Below are positions 1-12,624 of a stretch of 64,000 bases of DNA, piece by piece. The stretch is from Paroedura picta (taxonomy: Eukaryota > Chordata > Lepidosauria > Squamata > Gekkonidae), in the NCBI RefSeq assembly GCF_049243985.1, contig NC_135373.1, positions 77,936,213-78,000,212 of the forward strand, in the 5' to 3' direction. The notes under the pieces are model-generated. The model was not told the DNA's origin, searched no databases, and worked only from the letters and a program-made list of their open reading frames with translations. Every line of letters begins with the position of its first letter. The stretch's first letter is position 1. A program made the translations under genes and the position numbers.

Positions 1-239
1 CGAGGCTTCCATTGGCTGTGGTGGCGACTGACGACGCCAGGAACACTCTGCACGGCACAAAAGTAGCAGAAAAGACACGAAAAGCAGCGTTTTAAATTTT
101 AGTCCTGCACATGACCCTGGATTTAGTCCCGAAAAGCAAATCTAGTCTGCACGTCTAACCCTGCTTGGGGTGCTTTTTGCGTGTTCTCACCGTGGTTTCT
201 GAACCCCACTATTCACCGTCATATTTCCCCCCGTTAGCC

Positions 240-690
240 TCAGACGCTGTATTTGGCCTGCTGAGCTTCTACCTTCTTATCCGACGCCTCTCCTTCATCG
301 CTCCTCCGTGGTTCCTCCCAGCCTTCCCGCGTTCCCCTGCTGGATTTGTTGGGACGAGCTGCGAGGTTCTGGACGCCCGTCGGCCTTTCCCTATCCGCCG
401 GCCGCAGCTGCCCCTCTGAAGCAGCCCCCAAATCGCGGGACTTGGAGGGGTGGCTGCAGCTGGGTGCGGGAAGGGTCGCCTGAAAGACTTCCGCGCCCCG
501 CCGCCGCTCCTCCGTTGCTCCCAGCAAGTCCGGGGGAACGCGAGCTGCGAGGGATTCGGCTGCCGCTCCTCCCAGCTCGCCCCAGCAAGTCCGGGACGGG
601 CTGCGAGAGATTCGGCTGCCAGGACGCCCGCTGGCCGCTCCCGCCAGCGCTCCTCCGAGATGCTTCCCATCGCAGGTTCTCCAAGGCAAC
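240..690. promoter_or_regulatory. CpG-island-like GC-rich block
   Basis: This block is strongly GC-rich with dozens of CpG dinucleotides, whereas the flanking tens of kb are AT-rich and CpG-poor. It contains about three imperfect copies of a roughly 60-base unit carrying CCCAGCAAGTCCGGG and GCTGCGAGRGATTCGGCTGCC (near 340-385, 505-565 and 570-630). Overlapping frames of 84-157 codons run through it on both strands, as expected for GC-rich DNA with few stops, and none resembles a protein I know. It could be the promoter or first exon of a gene beyond the left edge, or a GC-rich repeat. I see no TATA box or clear splice pair that settles it. Confidence 0.45.
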
Positions 691-1439
691 CCCTCTTGTG
701 TTAGTTTTGTTCTTTGGTTTTTTACTGCATCATTGTGTTTTGATGCGCGTAAATACCAAAAAGGGGACTAGAGGAGGCTAATGTGTTCCCCCTTTTGAGG
801 TGCAGCTTTCAAAAATGCCATTTCCCTCTCAGTGTAGGGTGCACATAGCTAGATGGGCAATGGTCCCGCCGCATCCCCGCTTTCCATTAAGGGCACCTGT
901 ATAAGTTGCTGAACTTGACGGTTTCGTGGGCAAACGAAAGTGGTCGCTTCGAGCCACAAGTACCGCATCATGTACTGTGCGTGAGAGAGCGCCCTTTGTG
1001 CAGAGCGCACTGCTATGAGTTTTGCTCATTTGCATTTCTACTCGCAGACTCAGTAAGTCGTGAGGAAAGAGTGGGACTCAGTGGTAGTTTCTGTAGGGGA
1101 ATGTTGCCCAGAAAGAAACTGGAGGGATGTCGCTCTCTGGTGTTGGTTGCTGTTAGAACTCCCAAGGACGTTGGGGACTCCTGGAATTTTGACTCTTGGA
1201 ATATCAAAACTAAGGTTGCAATTTTATGTGTGCTGGCTTTAGGGGGAAAATAAACGTCGGATCTAGACAAATTTTACTTTTTAAAATGGATCTCTTAAGA
1301 AATCTAGTATCAAATCACATGTGGAAGACAGGACTATAGACTGGATTACAAAAAAAAAAAAAATGTATCCAAAATGTTGGGGCACTACCCAAGCCCAAAA
1401 ACGTGGATCTGAGTCACTCTTGAATTCATATTCATACAT
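691..1439. other. Flank of CpG-rich block, no recognised gene
   Basis: CpG density stays moderate until about 1250 and then falls to the AT-rich background. A 115-codon open frame (906-1253, +) has no motif or composition that I recognise and is not called as a gene. Confidence 0.4.
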
Positions 1440-1716
1440 GCAGTAATGGGTTTAAACTACAAGTACAACGATATAGGCTAGATATCAGGAAAAAGTTTTT
1501 CACAGTCAGAGTAGTTCAGCAGTGGAATAGGCTGCCTAAGGAGGTGGTGAGCTCCCCTTCACTGGAAGTCTTCAAGCAAAGGCTGGATACACACTTTTCT
1601 TGGATGCTTTAGGATGCTTAGGGCTAATCCTGCGTTGAGCAGGGGGTTGGACTAGATGGCCTGTATGGCCCCTTCCAACTCTATGATTCTACGATTCTAT
1701 AATTCTATATGAGTTT
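1440..1716 (+). mobile_element. CR1 LINE, 3' end
   Basis: The segment has the usual CR1 3' order: a TATCAGGAAAAAG box, then CAGTGGAATAGGCTGCCTAA, then GGGGGTTGGACTAGATGGCC and CCTTCCAACTCTATGATTCT. It ends in degenerate copies of the ATTCTATG octamer tail. Only the 3' untranslated region and last coding part remain, as expected from 5' truncation. Confidence 0.93.
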
Positions 1717-1799
1717 TACACTGAAATGAAATATAACCACCTTCATACTGTAGATCATATCTTAGACTAGCAGTTCCCAACTGCCACCGTTTTGCCACC

Positions 1800-2104
1800 C
1801 CTAGAGCAGGGGTGGTGGCAGTATTCGTGCACTTGTGCACACACGCATGCACACACACCGCTGTTACTCCTGCTGTAGGGGTCATGGGGCAGCGGCCAGA
1901 GCAGCTGCAGCATGGCACCGGCCTCCTCTGTGCCACCTCGGTGAGCTATGCCATGTGGACATTGAAGTCTCCCAGGACAATAAGTGTCAGGGGCAGCAGT
2001 GCCCAGGCAGCTGCTGCCTTAAGCAGGCCCAACAGGGCATCTGCTCCTGTACTGGGCAGCCAGTAGGCCAGCCAGATGGCCATGCTCTCAACAACTGGTC
2101 TCTG
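1800..2104 (-). mobile_element. L2/CR1-type LINE endonuclease remnant
   Basis: On the reverse strand, about 2070 down to 1963, the frame reads YWLPSTGADALLGLLK and then LTLIVLGDFNVHMA before a stop. The GDFNVHM motif is characteristic of the apurinic-type endonuclease domain of CR1/L2 LINEs. The rest is decayed. It is the only endonuclease-domain piece of this LINE group that I see in the window. Confidence 0.7.
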
Positions 2105-2253
2105 AGTTACAGAGGAAATAGCTGCTTTAGAAGGTGGACTCTATGGCATTATACCCCACTGAGATGAGATACTACCTCTCCCCAAATCATGCCCTGCCTA
2201 GAATCTGTCCTCAAATCACCAGGAATTTCCCAACTCAGAGCTGGCATCCATTA
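2105..2253 (-). mobile_element. MITE of the AGGGTTGCCA family, partial
   Basis: Read on the reverse strand it has the family order: a GCCAGCTCTGAGTTGGGAAA head, then GTGGGGTATAATGCCATAGA and a CCACCTTCTAAAGCAGC box. Other copies lie near 22618, 31262, 57397, 59030 and 63087. This copy abuts the L2 endonuclease remnant at its left end. Confidence 0.75.
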
Positions 2254-3528
2254 GGATGTCTGACTAAAAACGGATGTTATGTTGAAGTGACTTACCTCTC
2301 AATAAACACGCATGGAATTGTGCTGTAAATATACAAACTTTGTTTGGCAATTAATTATGCAAATTTTGTAATTCATATGGCTTGCACCCCCCGAAAAAGT
2401 GCTACTATTCATTTTAATAACTCCCATCGACTCAGTTCTCAGGTCTGCAGTGTTCTCACACTGGGGCCACACAATCCTTTAAGAAGAAGGAGAACTGTTA
2501 CAATACATTCCAGAACTTTTAGTTGTGTTAAGGCATATGTATGTCTACAAACTAGGAATAGCTATTCAGGAAGAAATAAACCTCAAAGAAACATCTAAGA
2601 TGCAAGCAGCCAAAGGGAATTTCACCTACAAGGGTTTACAACAGTTCTTGTTTCACACAAATTTGTAATATGGATGCAAAACCTATATTAATTGGAATGC
2701 TGACTTGCATTACAAATGAGCAGAGGAAAGAAATTCAAAGGCAAGCTCTGTTTTATATTTGTGAGAAAAATGCTTCTCACTGAGACTTGAGGATTATGTG
2801 GTATAAAATAATGTAATCATATAGCATTAGAAGACCTAATACAGCAGGACTACGCATTACAAAAATGCAAAACAGGGCAAAAATAATCAGGTGTGATATG
2901 TCAGGAGGTGCACAAAAAGGAATTATAGAAGTTAACATTTTAATGTATCTAGGGGGAGATTGACACCAATCTCACTTCCATATGATTGGAACTCCCCCAC
3001 ACAGTCATGAGGATATGTGGATCTGCTTTCCACTAAGATCTGATTTATTTATTTATTTTTAATCTGCAGCCTCTGAGCCTTGGAGGGAAACGGGAGGAGG
3101 GGGTGGTCAGGGGTGGGCAACGGAGGACAATTGGCTGGCTGGTGGACAGACAGGCAAGCTGGTTGGAGGAGGAGACACTCAGGGGGTAGGGGACAGCCAC
3201 CCTGAGTGGTTATTAAGCACTGAGTGGCACTTAAGCCATGAGACATGCTCCTCCTTCAAGGTCTTACCAGAAATGTATTACGTGGAACAGATGCTGTACC
3301 ATTGTTGCAAGAGAAGAAAGCTGTAACCTGCTGTGCCATCATAAACTTACTCTAGAATTTCCTAATGGTTCCCCCCCCCCAAAAAAAAGATTCAAACATA
3401 TTTTTTTTAGTTTGTTAGACTCTTTGTCTAGAAAGCAGGAACATACAACCAAGTTCCCCAAATCTCTCACACATTTTTGCCTCCATCCCAGTCCACAGTC
3501 AGTATTATCTGTTTCTTCTTCAACTGTC
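2254..3528. other. Mostly unrecognised AT-rich DNA
   Basis: No gene or clear repeat is seen, except a G-rich stretch at 3075-3200 of unknown origin and a poly-C/poly-A run near 3370-3388. Confidence 0.5.
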
Positions 3529-4400
3529 AGGGCCATTCCACACCCAGTAAAAAAAGTGAAATCCTTACCTTTTGTAAACACTATATTTTTGCTGTTTTGC
3601 ACAACATTGTGAACACCCAGCATTACATCTGCAAACCAGCAGCTACACCCTCCATTTTAAAGCTCTTGCAGGGGAAATGCATAAACTCGATTACCCCTGC
3701 CATGTAGCGTGAGCAGGATGAGAGCAGCCATCAAGCCACGAGCAAAAGACATGTGCGTTACCGAAGTAGTGAGATCTCCAGCTCCAGTGCCTATCCTTGA
3801 GCCCGCCTCCCTCTCTCTTTACCTGGAACGGGGAGTTCTATTTTTTTAAAAATGTCTGGGCAACAAATAGGCATACAATCGCCCAGGCAGAGAGGAAAAA
3901 AAACTTTTCCCCACCAGTTTACACAAAAAGCATGCCTCTCCCCCCACCCCCCAAAAAATAATCAGGGAAAAAAATTACTTAACAGCATCAGGATTCCAAG
4001 AGGGGCGGCAGTAAAAAAAGGCCTATGAATCTATGAATATATACATAGGTGTTTAAATGGGGAACTTTTATTTTTAAAATATTAGCAGGCATCGCAGTCC
4101 CTTTAAAAGAGGGATAAAGGTGATTGGCTGCCTGTCTTGATTGACAGGTGGACGAGAGGCATGTGTATAGCACGTTCCCCTTTTCCGCCATTTCAAGCAG
4201 GCATGTGGATTAGCAAGACGCACTAGAGGGAGGCAGAGGAGCCAGCAGATGGGGAATTCCCAGAGGCGCAGGTTTTTTTTAGCGTTAAGCCATTGCTCTG
4301 ACCTAACACGGCTATTATTTCTGGGCTGAATAGCACTCAGTTCCCAACTGTCATTTCTTAACTGGCTCTTCATGGAATTCCATTTGAATGTCACTCAAAG
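3529..4400. mobile_element. Possible non-autonomous DNA transposon, GGGCCATTCC end
   Basis: The left end reads GGGCCATTCCACACC, close to the terminal sequence of the element at 55801. The block at 3620-3670 (CTACACCCTCCATTTTAAAG) matches, inverted, the block near 54440-54470. CpG content exceeds that of the flanks. I could not find a clean right terminal inverted repeat, so the right boundary is a guess. Confidence 0.4.
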
Positions 4401-4499
4401 GTTCTCAAACTGTGTTAAGCATTAACCCTTGACAGTGTGTCACATGTAAGTTTTGGCACTGTTAACTTAGATGATGAAGGAAGATGCACTTAGCAGTAC

Positions 4500-4670
4500 T
4501 GTATTGTTATTATTTATTTATTTTATTTATTTATTAGATTTCTTGCCCGCCATTCTTGGAGACCGGCTCGTGGTGGGTTACACAAACATTTAGTAATACA
4601 ATAAAAGCCCATAAAAGCCCATTAAAACTCATTAACAGTACAATAATCCAGGATGGTGAAAACCCTTATT
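4500..4670 (-). mobile_element. L2-like LINE 3' tail
   Basis: The reverse strand carries the AACCCGCCACGAGCCGG-type 3' untranslated end (here TTGCCCGCCATTCTTGGAGA and GGCTCGTGGTGGGTTAC on the plus strand), followed by an ATAAATAAAT-rich tail at 4500-4540. The same 3' end closes the L2 copies at 28120 and 44995. Confidence 0.75.
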
Positions 4671-7112
4671 CCTAACAGAATACTTTCAGAGGCAGCATGG
4701 GGAGCAGCTGAGATGTAGATGCTCCAACAGGAGAGGGGACCCATAACATTAGCTCTAGCACTGGCCCCGACCATAAACCTGACCATTACATATTTTGGCC
4801 TCCTGACTCAAATCAATTCCTGTGTTTCCCACTGTGCATCATGATCCTATGCATGTTTACCCAGAAGTAAATCCTACCAGTGGGACGTATTCTATAATAA
4901 GGAGGCAGAAGATTGTAGTACTGTATGAAACTGGATTTTTCCATTCTGTTTCTGTGATGGACTTTCCCCAAACTGTGGTTAAATGAAAACAAAACTCCAT
5001 GCTATGCTTCCAGGATTGTGATTGTTCTAAAAGAAGGTACAAGCCTTTCAAATAAGGTTATATCTGGGACCCCGTCTGATTCTGCTCATGCCAGAGTCTT
5101 CCTAGAAAAACAGAAGCCAAGATGGGAAGATTTCCTTCCCAGTTAAGCAGGGCATTCCGTGCTGCTGCAGCATTTTTATTACCATCTGTCTTGTGAGCTG
5201 TTTGTCTTCCATGCTAATACTCCCCTCCTGGTTATTCATTTTGGCTGTGCCTTCTGTAGAAGCAGGGGCTTTCCCCATATTCCTGAGAATGAACAGAAGC
5301 AATGATGTGGTTTCATTTTCCAAGATACATCCCTAATGGACCCAACAACAAAAAGAAATGCAGAATCTTTCTTCTTATGTGGAAATATGCAAACATTCAT
5401 GTCATGCTGGCAAATATCTTGATAGTTATAATTTTTACAAGTAGATACAAGGACTTGTGGGAAGCATCTAATTTCCCTATCTCCTACTCTTTCATCTTTC
5501 CTTTCTTAATAGCCCTCACACTAACCTGCTGACTCTTGGTCTCCTTTCCCAACCAAGGTGCATATCTATCTGATGCATTTTTATCCTTCTGGTCTTCAGA
5601 GAAGTTCAAGGTGATATGCATTCCCTATTTTCTCTTTAACATCCCTGGAAGACAATCATGAGGTAGTGGCCCAAGGTCATCCAGCTAACTTTCATAGTCC
5701 ACCACTTTGCTCCACACTGACCCCCTCAGCTTGGAGAGAATCATATGTTCCTAAATATGGTTGTTATACACAATGAAAACAACTACCATTTCAGTAAAAA
5801 GAGAATATCTGAAAATTAAGATTTGACCTTGGCTATAAATAGCGGGAGTAAAGATCCTTTCTTCAGACTCAACTTTTAACACTGCCCCATACTATACTAT
5901 TCCTATATAAAACTTTCCTTTTTCTGTAAGACATTTGCATTTACTAGTTCCTACACAATGTGCTGTGCAGTTACAACTTGTGCTAAACAGAGTACAGAAG
6001 CCTTGGCCTCACTTGTGTTTCTTCAAAAAGGAGCAAAGACTTGAAGTTCATGCAATATGTTGAAACAAGCTGTTATTCAAATATTGTAGACAAGCTAAGC
6101 CCCAGGAACAAACTGAAATAAATTATTTGAGACAATGCGATTCCTATAGTAAAGTCAGTGAAGGAATATAAATTACTGCAAGGATAAATTTGCCTCAGTA
6201 TGTAGCAATAATCCTCAGTTCCAAACAAGCTTTCAAGCTTCCTAAATCCCTGGCACTGTTAGTGAACCATAGCCATGGTTACATAAATCAGAAAGGTTAG
6301 GTTATAATCCAGGAAATACCAAGGGAATTGATGATCTAACATCATAGTATGGACTCTCTCCTCACAAGTTTGATTTGCTGATGTGAAAAGCTTAAGAGGC
6401 ATGAATAAATACAAAGATAAATAAAATAAGATAAAATACACTTGCACTTAAATTAGGACAAAAATTATCTTCAGTTAATTAAATGAAAATCAACCGGGAC
6501 CAACTTTAAAAAATGTCTGGGCTTTAATCAGAACAAAAGAATCCATAAAAAAAACAAACAAAGATATATTTAAAATTAATTGCCATGAACATTCATTGTC
6601 TTGTAGAGCTATTATTTTCTGGGAAAGTAGCTCAAAATAGTAACACATCATCAGGTTAAAGCTTAGCTATAGCTGATTCAAATATCTTTCTACCTTCAAT
6701 ACCTCTTGCTAATATTTACAATTCCTGCTTCTTTGCTCTTTCATAGTTATATAGGCTGATTTTAGAAATTTCCCTTTGGAAGCAGTAGGGCATTTCCAAA
6801 TAAATATGGTGAAGAGGGGGATATCAAACAGCAAACAACACTTTAACATAAAATAGAAGAACTAAATATATAGTCAACTTGGCATACTATTTCTAGAACA
6901 ATCCTTGGCTAGTAAGCCTTTGTCATAAAGCTACTCTGGATCAAAATTGCTTTCCTAAGGCAAATAACTGGCACTTGGCTACTTTTTATATGTCTAGGAA
7001 TCCTGTCATTCAAAAATTATTCTATAGCACATGATGGGAAATATGTCATAGAAGGAATTTTTTTACCCAGCTGATGCAATTACTCTATGAAAAATACAAT
7101 TTGCTGTTTACC

Positions 7113-7113
<1 letters not shown>
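4671..7113. other. AT-rich DNA with weak ancient repeat traces
   Basis: 4841-4890 (ATCCTATGCATGTTTACCCA) resembles one end of a common squamate MITE. 5580-5705 resembles a decayed MIR/CORE-SINE on the reverse strand, with a GGCCCAAGGTCATCCAGCTA box near 5667. I see nothing else. Confidence 0.4.

Positions 7114-7197
<84 letters not shown>
7114..7197. repeat. (TTA)n microsatellite
   Basis: An almost perfect TTA/ATT trinucleotide array of about 28 units. Confidence 0.98.
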
Positions 7198-7593
7198 TTG
7201 CATTAAAAATGCCTGTAATTGAAGTGAGTTAATTCATTTTCCTTTCAGGTGCCTTATAGTGAGCCATTTAGGTTTTGTATTCTTAACTGTTATAATTGAA
7301 GATGATAACATCTCTATTCTCCAAGCTATTCATTGACCATTCTTTCTTCTTCTTTTTTTTGAGGGGAAGGGTGAAATGTAAATTGTTTAAATTGTTCCTT
7401 CCATTCCTTCCTTTAAAGATCCAATTGAAGAGGTAATCCATTCTTAGAAAGTGGGGAAGGTGTGATGGGAAACCTCAGCAGGATGACAAACCTCCACTTT
7501 CCCCCATTCTTTCCCCACTCCATTCTTCAGGCTGGATTCTGCCTGAGCCATCCAGCTTGGTCACTGGTCATGCTCCACCTGTTGCTAGCCAGA

Positions 7594-7651
7594 GAGAGAG
7601 AGAAGAGGAGGAAGAAGAAGAAGAAGAAGAGAAGAAGAAGAAAGTCTCAGA
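7594..7651. repeat. Purine-rich (GA)/(AAG)n tract
   Basis: AGAGAGAG grades into GAAGAAGAAG repeats with a few interruptions. The 117-codon frame across it (7462-7815) is low-complexity Lys/Arg and is not a gene. Confidence 0.85.
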
Positions 7652-7867
7652 TGAGTTTGTCAGCACTCTGGAGTCACCATTGGGATCATCTGGGTTTATG
7701 GAGTGTATCCAGAGAGCATAAGACTTTAAGCACTGGCCATTTTTCACATGCTGAAACACAGAAAACCAGTCAGTATGGGATGATTAGTAGAAGGAAGAAA
7801 GGCAGAGGCAGGTAGCTTGTAATTGCTTTTATTAATCAAAATTGTATTATTATAATGGTGGTGATCC

Positions 7868-8576
7868 ACAGTGATCCATGCAATGTTCACTTCCAAATTA
7901 GGCTTAATTAACTCGCTCTACGCAGGCCTTCCCCTGTCCCTGAAATGGAAATGACAGTTGGTGCAGAATGCAGCTGCTAGGGTCCTCACTAGATCATCTT
8001 GGAGGACCCATATTGGTTGCCAATCCTGTTCCAGATCAGATTCAAAGTTCTGGTACTTACCTTTAAGGCCATCCGTGGTCAGGGACCTGCATATCTGCGG
8101 GACCGCCTGTCTTCTTATGCCTCATGCAGGGCTTTTTGCTCTGCAGGTTTGAATCTGCTGGTGGTCCCTGGTCCCCAGGAACTGCACCTTTCTTTGGCCT
8201 CAACCTGGCAGAATGAGCTCCTGGAAGAGCCGAGGGCCCTGATGGAGTTATCACAGTTATGCAGGACATGCAAAACAAAGCTCTTCTGCTTGATTGATGC
8301 CAGACTGTGGAAGACCTGGGTCCCTCTTCCAATAGCTCCTAATGGCTTTTATGGACTTAAATGCCCTGCCCATCTTGGGCAACGTCCCGAGGTTGCTGGG
8401 AGGTGCATACTGGGACTGGTGGGAGAAATCAGGGAGGGAGTGACTGGCTTAGGCTATTAAGAGAATGTGTTTTATTCTTATTTTATTGTGCTTTTGTAAA
8501 CCACCATGGGTCGGCATGGGCCGAGAGTGATGGTCAATAAATTGAAATATAAATACATAAATAAATTAAACATATA
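7868..8576 (+). mobile_element. L2-like LINE, 5'-truncated C-terminal ORF2 and tail
   Basis: It begins within ORF2 at CACAGTGATCCATGCAA, reads through QNAAARVLTRSSWRTHI-like sequence, then the KVLVLTFKAIRGQGPAYLRDRLSSYASCRA region and a W-NELLEEPRAL box. It ends with a CGAGAGTGATGGTCAATAAA 3' end and an ATAAATAAA tail. The coding part has several frameshifts, for example around 7930-7950 and 8160-8200. It is older and shorter than the copies at 38806 and 44995. Confidence 0.88.
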
Positions 8577-9473
8577 TAATTTTTATATAGACCTATATGC
8601 CTGACTGATTAAAATACAACTACTGGAGGTTTTCCATAGTCAGAAGACATTTTGTGTAGCTCATCCAGTTGTGGGAAGTACCCTGCAAATTAAAATGTTC
8701 TTTATCTAACGGTCAAAGTACTTAGCAGCCATTTTTTGGGAGACTTCTGGAGACTTGGTATAGTTTGTACCTCCCCAGTGAAGAAATCATTCCTTCCAAA
8801 TTCCATAAGAAAGATATCTCTGTATAATTTAAATTTTATGGCTTGCTATGCTCCTATAGCATGCTTCTGCAGAAAGGATGTTCTGAAACACCCCCCCCCA
8901 CACACACACACTCACCGAAGGGAAAGTGCTGCAGTTATGTTTGCTGTGAAATGAGGTTGTGTTAGCATCATGAGCACTTGCTGGTTATTATTTTATGAGA
9001 CATAATTAATAATCAGACACACAACTCATCCCTTCCCATGCCTGAACAGTCTTTACCTTTTTGTAATTTAAAAAATTTAAAATTCTCCAGAGGCCAGGCA
9101 CTCTTTCCCAGGCAACTTCACTGCTTGAGTGTTCAAGAGTAGCATTACATTTTGTTTCTTTTAAACATTTCAAATAGTCTAAAAAATTCCACAGCACCAT
9201 TTCAACGACTTGCCAATGAGCAGTAAAGGGAGCCTTCTTGAAACTTTGAGTATACGGGACATTGTATATGAAATAATTGAGGAAAATTGAAATGAACTCT
9301 GGATTAAAAATAATTCCACTGATGAAGAAAGAAATTGAGATATTGTATATATCCAGAACCTGTTTTGGTTAGTTTCATGGACATTTTCTACATTTAGATA
9401 TAGTGCAAATATCTATTAAAATATAATTAATGTTTTATTTAGCTGGAAGTGAATTATACATTTAAATTTATCG
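8577..9473. other. Unique AT-rich DNA
   Basis: It contains a short poly-C/(CA)n run at 8889-8912. No gene or other repeat is recognised. Confidence 0.5.
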
Positions 9474-9488
9474 AAATAAAAGAGAAAT
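9474..9488 (+). repeat. Target-site duplication of L1, left copy
   Basis: AAATAAAAGAGAAAT is repeated exactly at 13057-13071 and brackets the L1. Confidence 0.9.
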
Positions 9489-10212
9489 CACGGTTTACAA
9501 TCTTAAAGATCAAGCTTCCCGATGGTCAAAATTTTGTTTTGGTAAATTTATATGCACCAAATAACGCCAAAGAGACTTTTTACAGGGATTTTTTTCTATC
9601 CAATTTGGACTCACTTGAAAATGAGGTAATGATAATCGGAGACTTTAATGCAGTCCAAGATCCATATTGGGACAAATCTTCAAGGAAAATAGGTTCAACA
9701 TTCCCACCCTCTGCTAGATCTAATTTTCAACATCTGGCATTAGTAGACGTCTGGAGGGAACATCATCCAAAATTGCGCCAATATACATTCTACATGATGC
9801 CTATTCAAGATTGGACCAATGCTGGGCATCAAAACAAATGTTACCCAAATTGAGAACTTCAGAGATATTACCAAACACCTTTGCAGATCATAACCCATTA
9901 CAAATAGAGCTATGTATGAAAAGAATCGGAATGAGAAGGTGGAAAATGAATGACTATCTTTTGGAGGATCCAAAAGTACAGCAAATCTGTGAAGGAAATC
10001 TACAAGAGTTTTTCCAGCTAAATGCTACCCCAGATATTTCACTGGCCACGGTGTGGGATGCCAGCAAAGCATATATGAGGGGCATATTCTTGCGATTGCA
10101 TACTACAATAAGAAAAAGAAAGGAAAAAACTCTGAGTGAAATAAAAGAAAACTACAACAGACAGAAAGACAACACCAGGAACATCAAACAAGAGGATTAT
10201 CAAAACAAATAA
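9489..10212 (+). pseudogene. L1 ORF2 endonuclease domain (broken)
   Basis: The domain nicks target DNA in the L1 cycle. The frame at 9489-9853 reads SRFTILKIKLPDGQNFVLVN then LYAPN and EVMIIGDFNAV, the central motifs of L1 apurinic-like endonucleases. The sequence then shifts frame near 9800 and continues at 9811-10212 with a DHNPLQIEL segment, the expected C-terminal SDHNP-like motif, here AD. The N-terminal third, with the first catalytic residues, was lost by 5' truncation. Confidence 0.85.
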
Positions 10213-10636
10213 AATTATTAAGAATACAGAGAGACAACATAGAGTTGGAAGAAATGAGGACGAAGCTTGATTATCTCAAACAAATTTTTTTTGAATGGGC
10301 AGATAAACCTGGAAGATGGCTAGCTCAAAGACTGAGGAAGAGCTTTCAAAATCACAGTATCACAAAGCTAACACATGAAGGCCTGGACCATAATAATGAA
10401 GCAGAAATTCATTCATGTCTTATCAATTTTTTTCAGAACATATATATATAAAAGGAACAAAATATAGACCCTGGAACATTTTGCCAAAAAATATCAATGA
10501 GCAAATTCACAGATCATCACAGGAAAATTCTAAATCAAAGAATCACAATGCAAGAAATAAATGATGCCATATAATGGCAATAAAAGCCCAAAAAGCTCCA
10601 GGGCCAGATGGACTAAGTACAATATAGTATAAGAAG

Positions 10637-11989
10637 ATGAGCCATGTTGTTTCCCCTCACTTACTTCAATTATTAAATGAGGTTATAGATAATCCTGAAA
10701 AATCTCTTCCAAAATCATGGCAACAGGCTTCAATAACACTCATCCACAAAGAAGGAGGAGACACGAACTCACCTAATTTGTACAGACCAATCTCTCTGTT
10801 AATTGTGGACTATAGAATTTTGGCAAAAATTTTAGCAGAAAGACTGAAAAAATGTTTTAGGGACATTGTACATCAAGACCAAACTGGATTTATGCCAAGA
10901 AGGCTAATGAGGAATAACATACGATTTGTCTTGAATGCTGCAGATTACGTGCGTAAAGAAAAGTTGCAGGCTGCCTTTATATACCTGAACGCAGAGAAAG
11001 CTTTTGATAATGTTAGTTGGGACTTTCTGTTCGAAACATTGAAAACAACTGATTGTGGCGGCACCTTTTTGGAACTTATCAGACAAATATACTCGGAACA
11101 AGAAGCTAGAATATTAATAAATGGAATGCTCACAAAACAATCCATCAAAATAGACAAAGGTACCCGACAAGGATGCCCTCTGTCTCCATTGTTATTCAAT
11201 TTGGTATTAGAAATGCTGACAACCAAGATCAGAGTTACAAAGGAGATTATGGGAATTAAAATTGAAGATCAGGAATTTAAATTGAAATGTTATGCAGATG
11301 ATGTAGTTTGCACTGTTGTGAATTCAATAGCATCGATCCCATCTCTCCTGGAGCTGTTGAAAGATTTTGGCCATTATTCAGGATATAAAATAAATAAGGA
11401 CAAAACAAAAATTGTCTTACAGGGAATCACAGTTCCTGATGCGCAAAACATCAGAGGAAAAACAGGCTGTGAGATAAATCCCAAATGGGTAAAATATCTT
11501 GGAATTTACCTAGAAAAAGATCTCCGAGAACTTTTCACTGGTAACTATGAAAGACTATGGAAGACTATGCAACTTGATATTAAAAGATGGAATGACCTGA
11601 AATTGTCCTGGTCAGCTCGAATGGCCATGGTTAAGATGAACTTGTTGCCTAAATTTAACTTTTTATTCCAAATGTTACCAATAGAGATCCAGGAGAAAAC
11701 GCTGAGAAAATGGCAATCAGTGATTAATAAATGTATCTGGAGTGGAAAAAGGCCAAGAGTTGCTTTTAAAATACTTCAAGATGTGAAGGAGAGAGGAGAT
11801 CAAGGTGTTCCTAATCTAAAATTATACAAAGATGCAGCATCACTTACATATATAGTGGACTGGATACGGGAACCGCAATCAAGAGAACTGGTATTTGAAA
11901 GAAAAACCATAGGTAACAGCTTCCATGAAAGACTATGGCTAGCAGGAAAACAAAAGCAATATCAAATACCTGGATTAGTGGACTTTTGA
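10637..11989 (+). pseudogene. L1 ORF2 reverse transcriptase domain, 450 codons open
   Basis: This is the longest open frame in the window. In order, the canonical L1-clade reverse transcriptase boxes are seen: YRPISLL at residue 49, HQDQTGFMPRR near 80, AEKAFDNV near 117 (consensus DAEKAFD, here NAEKAFD), GTRQGCPLSPLLFNL at 175 and the catalytic YADD at 219-222. A thumb region follows. The first catalytic Asp box reads Y-L-N-A-E-K-A-F-D. The frame breaks near 11989 and resumes at 11935-12489 in another frame. A host function is not suggested, because the flanking ORF2 segments are broken. Confidence 0.93.
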
Positions 11990-12624
11990 ATGTATGGTCA
12001 AGATACAATAAAAGACTATCTCCAGCACCATCAATACTGAAATCGCCAATTGAAGCATATTTTGGCAAAGCTCAACAGAAAAGACTGACTTGTCTCCAGT
12101 ACAAAGATTTAATATTAAAACCCAGCAAGTTTAAGGATATGCAAACAATAAAGAAAGGAGTAGAAAATCAATGGTTAGAGTACAACCAATTATTATCTAG
12201 ATTTAAAGCAGAGTTTCAGCAACCGTTAAATCCAGAGGCTCCAATACCAGAATTTGAAATCTTGGTAATCCAAGACAAGCCTCACTTGCAGGGCCAAATA
12301 TACAAACTGTTATTAAGGTATGAGATGGAAACGGAACGGGTTAAGCCATGTATGATTAAATGGATGCAAAATATTGAGACAAATGTGACAATGGAACAAT
12401 GGGAACTAGCATGGTCTAGAATACTAAGTATACTAATAGTCAAATACTTAAAGAAAACTGGTATAAAATATTTTACAGGTGGTATGTGACACCAAAAGTG
12501 ATCGCCAAAATTGCTAAAAATTGTGATAACAAATGCTGGAAATGTGGTGATAAACTAGGTTCTTTTTTCATATGTGGTGGAAATGTGAACAAGTTTATAA
12601 GTTCTGGGCAAAATACACACCATT

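Noticed and set aside
240-781. Several 84-157-codon frames in the CpG block
   Set aside because: They overlap on both strands and are Arg/Pro/Ser-rich, as GC-rich DNA with few stops gives.
906-1253. 115-codon open frame right of the CpG block
   Set aside because: No recognisable domain, no supporting splice or start context, and length is possible by chance in this composition.
7462-7815. 117-codon frame with a Lys/Arg run
   Set aside because: It is built on an (AAG)n tract; no gene features.
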